Assembly: GCA_016928305.1 (NCBI GenBank)
Contig: JAFGKY010000037.1
Coordinates: forward strand, 1-40,114
From: Bacteroidales bacterium
Lineage (GTDB): Bacteria; Bacteroidota; Bacteroidia; Bacteroidales; UBA10428
DNA: 40,114 bases
Direction of reading: 5' to 3'
The notes under the pieces: generated by a model
What the model was told of the DNA's origin: nothing
The model's input: only the letters and a program-made list of their open reading frames with translations
Databases searched by the model: none
Shown: in pieces, positions 26,361 to 32,987 of the stretch
How the letters are laid out: each line of letters begins with the position of its first letter
How positions within the stretch are numbered: position 1 is the stretch's first letter
Position numbers and translations under genes: made by a program

Positions 26361-27863
26361 TTATACAATTCTGTTCAATGCATCGATCAGGGCTTCAACG
26401 GATGCCGTGACAATGTCGGTGTTACCGGAATATCCATAATAATATTTACCCCGGTTTTCGATTTGAACATGGACTTTACCCAGATCATCAGATCCTTTGG
26501 TAATAGCCTGAACAAGATACTCTTCAAGTTTGAATTTATGATGTACCAGCTCTTTGACAGCGTTAAAAGATGCATCAACCGGTCCGGTTCCAACGGATGT
26601 TTTTGTTAATGTCTCCCCTTCATAATCGAGTGATACAGTTGCCACCGGTATGGTGGATGATCCGCACAATACCTGAAGGCGCTCGAGTTTCAGTCTTTTC
26701 CTGTTTCTGCCATTGCCACTGCTGATGCCCACTAAAACTTCCAGGTCATCATCTTTGATATCTTTTTTCTTATCTGCCACTTCCAGAAATTTCTTGTAAA
26801 CTTCATCGAGCTGTTCCTGGCTGAGTTCATATCCCAGGATGGACAGCCGGTGCTTCAATGCAGCCCTTCCGCTGCGAGCGGTAAGTGCGATAGATGATTC
26901 ATCAATCCCTACTTCCACAGGATCTATAATCTCATAGTTTTCCCTGTTCTTAAGTACGCCATCCTGATGAATGCCTGAAGAATGAGCAAAAGCATTTCGT
27001 CCTACTATGGATTTGTTGGGTTGAACAGGCATATTCATAAGACTTGAAACCAGGCGGCTGGTTTTAAATATATTTCGGGTATTGATTCCTGTTTCAATGC
27101 CCAGATGCTTACGGCTTCTCATAATCATCACCACTTCTTCGAGCGAGGTATTTCCTGCCCGTTCACCTATGCCATTAATGGTCACTTCCACCTGCCGGGC
27201 ACCGTTAATTATACCAATAACCGAATTGGCAGTTGCCATGCCCAGATCGTTGTGACAATGAGTTGAGATAATGGCTTTGTCTATATTCTTAACATTTTCT
27301 TTCAGAAACCGTATTTTTGCTCCGTATTCATCGGGCAGGCAATAACCGGTTGTGTCGGGTATGTTGACAACAGTCGCTCCGGCTTTTATTACTGCCTCGA
27401 TCACACGTGCCAGGTACTCGTTTTCTGTGCGACCGGCATCTTCGGCGTAAAATTCAACATCCTCAACATATTTTTTTGCATATTTGACTGCACTGATCGC
27501 ACGTTCAATGATCTCTTCGCGGTTGGAGTTGAATTTATATTTAATGTGGAGATCCGATGTACCTATACCGGTATGAATGCGTTTTCTCTTCGCGTATTTC
27601 AGTGCTTCTGCAGCAACATCAATATCCTTTTCAACGGAACGAGTAAGCGCACAAATAACAGGCTTTCTAACGGCTTTTGAAAGTTCGACAACCGACTGGA
27701 AATCACCTGGGCTTGAAACGGGGAATCCCGCCTCGAGTATATCCACTCCCAATAGCTCGAGGGCTTTGGCCACTTCAATTTTTTCTACTGTGTTTAACTG
27801 GCACCCCGGGACCTGTTCGCCATCGCGAAGGGTGGTGTCGAAAATGAATAATTTGTCGCTCAT
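26361..27863 (-). CDS. leuA: 2-isopropylmalate synthase
   Basis: A 500-residue enzyme condensing acetyl-CoA with 2-oxoisovalerate, the first step of leucine synthesis. [13 protein letters not shown] holds the catalytic Arg and Asp. [10 protein letters not shown] carries His97, typical of isopropylmalate synthases and different from the LNLLTKGS of the cimA product. [11 protein letters not shown] holds metal ligands. The C-terminal part (about 385-500) is the leucine-binding allosteric domain. First structural gene of the operon, 108 bases downstream of the attenuator terminator, so it should be controlled by attenuation and also by leucine feedback. Confidence 0.95.
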   Translation of the reverse strand: MSDKLFIFDTTLRDGEQVPGCQLNTVEKIEVAKALELLGVDILEAGFPVSSPGDFQSVVELSKAVRKPVICALTRSVEKDIDVAAEALKYAKRKRIHTGIGTSDLHIKYKFNSNREEIIERAISAVKYAKKYVEDVEFYAEDAGRTENEYLARVIEAVIKAGATVVNIPDTTGYCLPDEYGAKIRFLKENVKNIDKAIISTHCHNDLGMATANSVIGIINGARQVEVTINGIGERAGNTSLEEVVMIMRSRKHLGIETGINTRNIFKTSRLVSSLMNMPVQPNKSIVGRNAFAHSSGIHQDGVLKNRENYEIIDPVEVGIDESSIALTARSGRAALKHRLSILGYELSQEQLDEVYKKFLEVADKKKDIKDDDLEVLVGISSGNGRNRKRLKLERLQVLCGSSTIPVATVSLDYEGETLTKTSVGTGPVDASFNAVKELVHHKFKLEEYLVQAITKGSDDLGKVHVQIENRGKYYYGYSGNTDIVTASVEALIDALNRIV

Positions 27864-27896
27864 GGTAGTAATTATTGAATTATATGATTTTTAATT

Positions 27897-27957
27897 TACG
27901 ATGTACATCGTACATCGTAAATCGTACATTCTTCATTTTTCTTAAATCGTAAATCAA
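27897..27957. repeat. Heptamer array in the leuA 5' UTR
   Basis: acatcgt, acatcgt, aaatcgt and acat (27905-27929), then aaatcgt and aaatcaa (27944-27957): exact 7-base periods. It lies between the attenuator terminator and the leuA start. Confidence 0.6.
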
Positions 27958-27970
27958 TATTATATAAATT

Positions 27971-28000
27971 AAAAAAGCCACTCTCTTAACTGAGAATGGC
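27971..28000 (-). terminator. Attenuator terminator of the leu/ile operon
   Basis: On the reverse strand GCCATTCTC (27992-28000) pairs with GAGAGTGGC (27977-27985): nine pairs with one G:T, a 6-base loop, then six Ts (27971-27976). It stands upstream of leuA and downstream of the leader peptide, so it ends transcription before the operon when the leader is translated without stalling. Confidence 0.88.
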
Positions 28001-28040
28001 TCATTGTTATTTTTGATTCCGATCATACAAAACCATTCTC
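27992..28040 (-). promoter_or_regulatory. Antiterminator of the leu/ile attenuator
   Basis: On the reverse strand GAGAATGG (28033-28040), overlapping the leader stop codon, is exactly complementary to CCATTCTC (27992-27999), the 5' arm of the terminator. The same GAGAATG can instead pair with CATTCTT (28069-28075) inside the Ile/Leu codon run. These are the mutually exclusive 1:2, 2:3 and 3:4 pairings of a classical ribosome-stalling attenuator. Confidence 0.82.
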
Positions 28041-28104
28041 ACCCGGTTACCCGAAGGATACCAAGAATAAGAATGAGGTCAAGTATGGAACGGATTATTG
28101 TCAT
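28039..28104 (-). CDS. Leader peptide of the leu/ile operon (21 aa)
   Basis: ATG at 28104 and TGA at 28039-28041 encode 21 residues, with MTIIRSIL, DLILILGIL and RVTG in order. Six are Ile, five Leu and one Val, so 12 of 21 codons call for branched-chain amino acids. Ribosome stalling at these codons under Ile or Leu shortage would cover CATTCTT (28069-28075), free GAGAATGG (28033-28040) to pair with the terminator arm, and allow read-through into leuA. It is too short for routine gene callers. The even mix of Ile and Leu fits an operon with both leuA and cimA. The peptide itself probably has no function once made. Confidence 0.85.
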   Translation of the reverse strand: MTIIRSILDLILILGILRVTG

Positions 28105-28122
28105 GATGCATTTATATGGCTG

Positions 28123-28153
28123 CAAATATACTGATAAAAATCATATTTCAAAA
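28123..28153 (-). promoter_or_regulatory. Promoter of the leu/ile operon
   Basis: On the reverse strand TATATTTG (28123-28130) matches TAnnTTTG, with TTTTG (28149-28153) 18 bases upstream, close to the Bacteroidota -33/-7 spacing. Transcription would begin near 28115, about ten bases before the leader-peptide ATG. Confidence 0.7.
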
Positions 28154-28256
28154 TAGTTTAAGAAATTTTTATAACCGGTGGATTTAAAAAAGTCAGGTGT
28201 TACTATCCGGCAATAGGATGAGGTTCTTAAGCATCCCGAGATGCTGAATAAATGAA

Positions 28257-28307
28257 CTTATGCCAGGAATGTGAGAAGGGTTGGTATAACTTCAATCCTG
28301 GCATAAG
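28257..28307. repeat. Perfect 12-bp inverted repeat
   Basis: cttatgccagga (28257-28268) and tcctggcataag (28296-28307) with a 27-base spacer. A perfect 12-bp match this close is unlikely by chance. There is no T run on either strand, so it is not a standard terminator. It is flanked by two shorter hairpins and may be part of a structured RNA or a protein-binding site. Confidence 0.7.
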
Positions 28308-28597
28308 CAAACCCGGGGAAGACGACTTTCTACGACAGGAAGCGGGTTAATTGGTTAAATAAAATTAGGATTTATGCAAGAGATTTGGATAGAAATAAGT
28401 ACTTAAGTTTAACAATTTTGATGAAGGAAACAAATCAGGAATTGAAATATAAATCTTTGGGGATGAATTATATTATTATAGCGATTGTAAATGCCGTTAA
28501 ACATATAATTTTCGAAGTGAAATAGGAAGTAAGATTTACGATTGAAGAAGTCAGATTTAAGGAAGGAAAAGCCTACACAAATCCCTTGCTCTCTGCA

Positions 28598-28620
28598 ACT
28601 TGTCACTCGTCACTTGTCAC
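28598..28620. repeat. Heptamer array after yebC
   Basis: cttgtca, ctcgtca and cttgtca in tandem (28599-28619), ending three bases before the yebC stop on the + coordinate. The words resemble those at 7282-7302. Confidence 0.6.
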
Positions 28621-28623
28621 TAT

Positions 28624-29370
28624 TTATTCTTCCTCCATTGAGGCAGCAAGCTCATCGGTTATCTCGAGGTTATGATAAACGGATTGGACATCATCCATGT
28701 CCTCAAATTCCTCGATCATACGCAGCACTTTTTTGGCTGATTCCACATCGAGTTTTTTGGTTTCGACGGCAATGCGCTGCAATTCAGCATTATCTACTTT
28801 AACATGCTGCTCTTCAAGTTTTTTTTGTATTTTACCGAAGTCTTCAACAGTCGTAGTAATGATGAAGGTGTCATCATTCATGTCTATATCTTCAACACCG
28901 GCATCAATCATTTCCAGTTCAAAGGTCTCGGGATCAAAATCACCTTTGGGCACAGTAAAAATGCCTTTGCGTTGAAATATAAAATTCAGGGATCCGTTGG
29001 TCCCCAGGTTTCCTCCACGCTTATTATAAATTGCCCTGATGTTACTGACGGTTCGTTGAGGATTATCGGTGAGGCATTCAATAAAAACAGCAATGCCTCC
29101 TGGTGCATATCCTTCATACGTAACCTCATGAAGGTTATCAGCCTCGTGACTGGCTTTGCTGATAGCACGTTCGACATTATCCTTAGGCATATTGGCTCCT
29201 TTGGCATTCTCAATGGCCAACCGAAGGCGCGGATTGCCATCAGGATTAACCCCGCCTTCCTTCACGGCCATCTGAATCTCTTTAACTATCCTTGAGAATA
29301 TCTTTCCTCTTTTAGCATCAAGCGCTCCCTTTTTGCGTTTGATGGTTGACCATTTGCTATGACCGGACAT
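28624..29370 (-). CDS. YebC/PmpR-family regulatory protein
   Basis: A 248-residue three-domain protein. The start MSGHSKWSTIKRKKGALDAKRGKIFSR is the family signature, and MPKDNVERAI, YEGYAPGG and NLGTNGSLNFIF follow in the expected order. Members have been described as transcription regulators and, more recently, as ribosome-linked factors that relieve stalling at proline-rich stretches. Length is normal; a short acidic tail (SMEEE) ends the protein. It stands alone, with heptamer arrays on both flanks. Confidence 0.93.
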   Translation of the reverse strand: MSGHSKWSTIKRKKGALDAKRGKIFSRIVKEIQMAVKEGGVNPDGNPRLRLAIENAKGANMPKDNVERAISKASHEADNLHEVTYEGYAPGGIAVFIECLTDNPQRTVSNIRAIYNKRGGNLGTNGSLNFIFQRKGIFTVPKGDFDPETFELEMIDAGVEDIDMNDDTFIITTTVEDFGKIQKKLEEQHVKVDNAELQRIAVETKKLDVESAKKVLRMIEEFEDMDDVQSVYHNLEITDELAASMEEE

Positions 29371-29389
29371 ATTTTTTTGTTTTAGTTAG

Positions 29390-29437
29390 AATCAAGAACC
29401 AAGATTCAAGATAGCAGAATAAAGACAAAAGACAAAT
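29390..29437. repeat. Heptamer array upstream of yebC
   Basis: aatcaag, aaccaag and attcaag in exact 7-base steps (29390-29410), then the related words aataaagac and aaaagacaaa (29418-29435), which resemble the array at 23826-23872. It lies in the yebC 5' region. Confidence 0.55.
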
Positions 29438-29602
29438 TGTTAAAAATTGCTTAAAGGTATAAAATAGTTTTTTTTCTGGAAATATGTGGATAAATTACAA
29501 TTGAATTAAAAATTCGGCTTTTTCTTTAGGGTTTCACTGGGCTCAAATGTCATTTTAATATAGAACAAAGAATAAAGATTAAGAGAAAATGGTTCAGACT
29601 TT

Positions 29603-29638
29603 AAATCGATCAATCGACAAATCAATAAATCGGTAAAC
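29603..29638. repeat. Octamer array upstream of the MG2/plug gene
   Basis: aaatcgat, caatcgac, aaatcaat and aaatcggt in 8-base steps, ending 13 bases before the ATG at 29648. The rest of the 277-base gap (29371-29647) shows no other signal except aaagaataaagattaag at 29565-29581. Confidence 0.55.
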
Positions 29639-29647
29639 AGCAACCGT

Positions 29648-32062
29648 ATGTCGGTAGCAAAACGGGTAAAATATTGTGCTATCCTGTTGGCAGTGTGTTG
29701 GTTATTTCTCGGATCGGCTGATGAGGACAACAGGCTGACACGCCTGAGAGAGACGTTTTGGAAATACATGGTAAAATATCCTCAGCAAAAGGCTTATCTG
29801 CACCTTGACAGACCATATTATTATGCCGGTGAGATAATATGGTTTAAAGCTTATCTGGTGGATGGAATGTATCATCGGCCTGATTCTTTCAGTACCAATT
29901 TATATGTTGAACTTATCGCTCCGGACGGAACGCAGGCGCAAATCATCAGACTGCGAATGGCGTATGGATTCGGAATTGGCGATTTCAGTCTTTCAGATAC
30001 ATTGCCTGAAGGTCTTTATCAGATTCGGGCATATACGAACTGGATGCAAAATTTTCACCCGGATTTTTTCTTTTCAAAGAACCTCCAGGTTTTCAATCCG
30101 GATTATACAAAATTAATATCGCCTCAGCAGGCTAAGAGGAATCTTAAAGATGTTGACAAGCATAAAGCTGTTTATATGGACCTTGATGTACAGTTTCTTC
30201 CGGAAGGAGGTAACCTGATTAACGGAATAGAAAGTGTTGTGGCTTTTAAAGCCATTAACAAATCAGGTAATGGTGTTGATATCCAGGGTAATGTGTATGA
30301 CTCCGATAAAAGCCATGTTGCTGAAATCCATACACGTTACGATGGAATGGGTAGTTTCAGGCTTACTCCTCAGAAGGGGAAAAAATATTATGCCATAATC
30401 ACCAACGTAAACCGGGAGTATCGGTTCAATCTGCCCAACCAACTGGAGTATGGTGTTGGTATTCATATTGATAACAAATCCCATGAAATTGGCCTGCACA
30501 TCAGTGACAGCAGACCACCGACAAATGACCGGGTTGCCAATGAGGTTATTGTTATCGGACAGGTCAGGGGAAGGATATATTATCAATCAGTTCTGAACCT
30601 TATTGATGGACCGGTATCGGTTTCCGTGAATAAGCGTATTTTCCCTTCAGGTATCGTGCAGTTTATGGTGTTTTCAGGACGCATGGTTCCACTTGCTGAA
30701 AGGCTTGTTTTTGTGAGTAATAATGATCTTATGAGAATAAATGTCTCAGCCTATGATACCATTACCGATAATGATGAACGGTTAATTTGTTTTTACTTAA
30801 ATACCATGAACAGGGCATTAAAACCTGTAAAGTCAAATCTTTCCATGGTTGTATTATACGACAATGAAGAACAGATGATCGTATCGGATAATATTGTCAG
30901 CAACATGCTGTTGGTTTCCGATTTGAGGGGATATATAAAAAATCCGATTCATTATATACAAAGCGCTATGGCCGGAAATTCGGAAGCTATTGAATTACTC
31001 ATGATGATCCATGGATGGAGAAAATTTGAATGGTCAGAGATACTGGGGAATAACTGGCACAAGGTTAAATACCTTGAAGAAAAAGGGATAACCATTACCG
31101 GTTTAATAACAACTGAATTTTTCGGAATACCCTTGAAAAAGTGCAAGGTTCAACTTTCGGTTGCTGAAGCATATAATGATATTTTCACGCAATTATCAAA
31201 CGATCAGGGTATTTTCAAATTTGAAAATCTTTTTTATTATGATACAATTAATATTAAGATTGAAGCATGGAAACCTTCCGGCCGAAGAGGTCTGGTTATA
31301 TTCGTTCCTGAAGACACATATGCAAAGGTCACCAAACAGCAGGGTGATTATACGTTAACTACTTTATCGGAACGCGATAATAAAGCTTATCGAAGGGAAA
31401 GATACCGGAAAGAAAGGATAGCTTACGAGGAGGAACAGCGAAGGAAGGCCATAGCCGACAGCAATAAACTTCAAGGTATTTATGGCGATCCCGATGCTGT
31501 TATCCGGTCTGAAGATTTTCCGAGCGGTTACAGGGATGCTCTGCAGGTCTTGCAGGGCCGTATCCCGGGTGTTGCTGTCAGCGGGAATAATGTTATCATC
31601 AGGGGTGTCAATACCATTTATGGCAGTACCCAGCCGCTTTACCTGATTGACGGAATTCCTGTCTCCGATGTGAGTTCAGTACTGGGAATTCCGGTTGAGG
31701 ATATTGACCGGATTGAAGTCCTAAAAGGTCCAAGTTGTGCCATTTATGGCAGCAGGGGAGGGAATGGGGTGATTGCCATTTACACAAAACGCGGATCTTT
31801 CATGAAAAAAGGCATTATTGAATTTCAAATGTTAGGCTATCACTGGCCGCGGAAATTTTACCAACCTGCATTCGACCCGGATGTCAAACCCAATGACATT
31901 GAAACCATAAGCTGGAATCCGTTTATAGAAACAGATGCAGCCGGGAAGGCAAGGGTAATAATAAAAAAACCGGCAATAGAAGGAAAAATACGGATTGTCA
32001 TTGAGGGAATATCAAATGAGGGACAAACGGGCTATACGAATGTGATATTAGAAAATAATTGA
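29648..32062 (+). CDS. MG2-like and TonB-plug domain protein without a barrel
   Basis: An 804-residue exported protein. After a signal peptide (about 1-24) comes an alpha-2-macroglobulin MG2-like domain (about 45-140; QKAYLHLDRPYYYAGEIIWF). Further beta domains follow, then a charged helix (about 580-615). A TonB-receptor plug domain lies at about 625-715 (LQGRIPGVAV, LYLIDGIP, IDRIEVLKGP, YGSRGGNGVIAIYTKRG). The C-terminal strand region (WNPFIETDAAGKARV) is again macroglobulin-like. No 22-strand barrel follows the plug, so it cannot be a transporter by itself. Such architectures are common in Bacteroidota, often labelled TonB receptor by error. It may be a periplasmic or surface scaffold or docking partner; function unknown. 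Single gene. Confidence 0.78.
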   Translation: MSVAKRVKYCAILLAVCWLFLGSADEDNRLTRLRETFWKYMVKYPQQKAYLHLDRPYYYAGEIIWFKAYLVDGMYHRPDSFSTNLYVELIAPDGTQAQIIRLRMAYGFGIGDFSLSDTLPEGLYQIRAYTNWMQNFHPDFFFSKNLQVFNPDYTKLISPQQAKRNLKDVDKHKAVYMDLDVQFLPEGGNLINGIESVVAFKAINKSGNGVDIQGNVYDSDKSHVAEIHTRYDGMGSFRLTPQKGKKYYAIITNVNREYRFNLPNQLEYGVGIHIDNKSHEIGLHISDSRPPTNDRVANEVIVIGQVRGRIYYQSVLNLIDGPVSVSVNKRIFPSGIVQFMVFSGRMVPLAERLVFVSNNDLMRINVSAYDTITDNDERLICFYLNTMNRALKPVKSNLSMVVLYDNEEQMIVSDNIVSNMLLVSDLRGYIKNPIHYIQSAMAGNSEAIELLMMIHGWRKFEWSEILGNNWHKVKYLEEKGITITGLITTEFFGIPLKKCKVQLSVAEAYNDIFTQLSNDQGIFKFENLFYYDTINIKIEAWKPSGRRGLVIFVPEDTYAKVTKQQGDYTLTTLSERDNKAYRRERYRKERIAYEEEQRRKAIADSNKLQGIYGDPDAVIRSEDFPSGYRDALQVLQGRIPGVAVSGNNVIIRGVNTIYGSTQPLYLIDGIPVSDVSSVLGIPVEDIDRIEVLKGPSCAIYGSRGGNGVIAIYTKRGSFMKKGIIEFQMLGYHWPRKFYQPAFDPDVKPNDIETISWNPFIETDAAGKARVIIKKPAIEGKIRIVIEGISNEGQTGYTNVILENN

Positions 32063-32106
32063 ATCTGATTCGTTACTATTCTGTTATCTTTCCCTTTATG
32101 ATTTGG

Positions 32107-32850
32107 TTAATACATGTTTTTATTCTTATCTACCATCGGAACAAACCTAACCGGTAAAACAGCCTGCTGAATCAATCTTCCTTTTTTCTTAACCATGAGA
32201 ATCAGTTCCTGGTAGTTGGTTTCTCCAACCGGTATAATCATTTTACCACCTTCCACCAATTGTTCTTTCAAAGGATCAGGGACGTGAGTCGGAGCGCAGG
32301 TAACAATAATAGCATCAAAGGGTGCAAATTCAGGCCATCCTTTGTATCCGTCACCAATTGTAACGAATATATTGTTATAGTTTAGTACTTTTAAAAGAGC
32401 TTTGGCCTTCTTCCCGAGTTCTTCAACAATCTCTATAGAAAAAACAGAATCGCATATTTCCGCAAGAACAGCAGCCTGATAACCCGATCCCGTTCCTATT
32501 TCAAGTACTTTTGATCCCGCTTCCAGTTTTAAAGCTTCTGTCATAAAGGCTACAATATAAGGTTGTGAAATTGTCTGGTTATAACCTACCGGAAGGGGTT
32601 GATCGGCATAAGCGTATGATGCAAGCTCCGGCGGAACAAAAAGATGACGTTCCACTTTACGCATGGCATCCAATACACGTTTATCGGTAACACCCCTTGC
32701 TTCAATCTGCCATTTTACCATCTGCTCGCGCTGTTTTGTGAATTCCTGGGCGGATTGAGGATTGCCTGTGCAATGAAAAAAAAGCAGGAAAATCAACAAA
32801 AGCGGCGCTATGTTTGAATATTGCAACGGATGTTTGACAAATTTGTTCAT
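32107..32850 (-). CDS. pcm: Protein-L-isoaspartate O-methyltransferase, exported form
   Basis: A 247-residue PIMT that methylates isoaspartyl residues in aged proteins with S-adenosylmethionine. NQTISQPYIVAFM (91-103) and the SAM motif LEIGTGSGY (116-124) are intact, as is IIVTCAPTHVPDPL. The odd part is the N-terminus: a hydrophobic stretch (14-25) ends in a cysteine (FFHC, Cys27), a signal anchor or atypical lipoprotein signal, although the enzyme needs cytoplasmic SAM. No downstream ATG would restore a plain cytoplasmic start without cutting into the conserved QMVKWQIEARGV region. It faces the MG2/plug gene convergently. Confidence 0.88.
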   Translation of the reverse strand: MNKFVKHPLQYSNIAPLLLIFLLFFHCTGNPQSAQEFTKQREQMVKWQIEARGVTDKRVLDAMRKVERHLFVPPELASYAYADQPLPVGYNQTISQPYIVAFMTEALKLEAGSKVLEIGTGSGYQAAVLAEICDSVFSIEIVEELGKKAKALLKVLNYNNIFVTIGDGYKGWPEFAPFDAIIVTCAPTHVPDPLKEQLVEGGKMIIPVGETNYQELILMVKKKGRLIQQAVLPVRFVPMVDKNKNMY

Positions 32851-32952
32851 GTTTTTTTACCTCCGGTTGTAAAATGGGTAAGTAAAATCAATACAGGAAA
32901 ACTAACCGACACTTTTAGTGCACTGCCTGGAAATCTTTACAAATAATATGCC

Positions 32953-32980
32953 AAATAAAAGACCATTTTTTTCTATGGTC
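32953..32980 (-). terminator. Terminator after the Ig-repeat gene
   Basis: On the reverse strand GACCAT (32975-32980) pairs with ATGGTC (32961-32966), loop of eight, followed by TTTTATTT. It starts eight bases after the stop codon at 32988. Confidence 0.55.
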
Positions 32981-32987
32981 ATTGCAT

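Larger units (their letters stand above)
28154..28623. other. Gene-poor region upstream of the leu promoter
   Basis: About 470 bases without a recognisable gene. It holds a small hairpin (gcatc 28231-28235 with gatgc 28240-28244), the 12-bp inverted repeat at 28257-28307, a weaker pairing AACCCG (28310-28315) with CGGGTT (28343-28348), and a heptamer array at 28598-28620. A 32-codon frame (28252-28350, +) with a CxxC overlaps the hairpins. The stretch 28360-28590 is AT-rich, and I see nothing in it. Confidence 0.5.

Noticed and set aside
28252..28350. Leader peptide with Trp, Tyr and Phe codons for an aromatic operon
   Set aside because: No aromatic-pathway gene or terminator follows on the + strand; kept only as part of the structured-region finding.
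28409..28606. A 65-codon reverse-strand frame in the gap before yebC
   Set aside because: Rich in Phe, Asn, Tyr and Ile as expected from translated AT-rich DNA; no start context, no motif.
28804..29295. A 163-codon + strand frame inside yebC
   Set aside because: Antisense shadow of a well-recognised conserved gene; composition is not protein-like.
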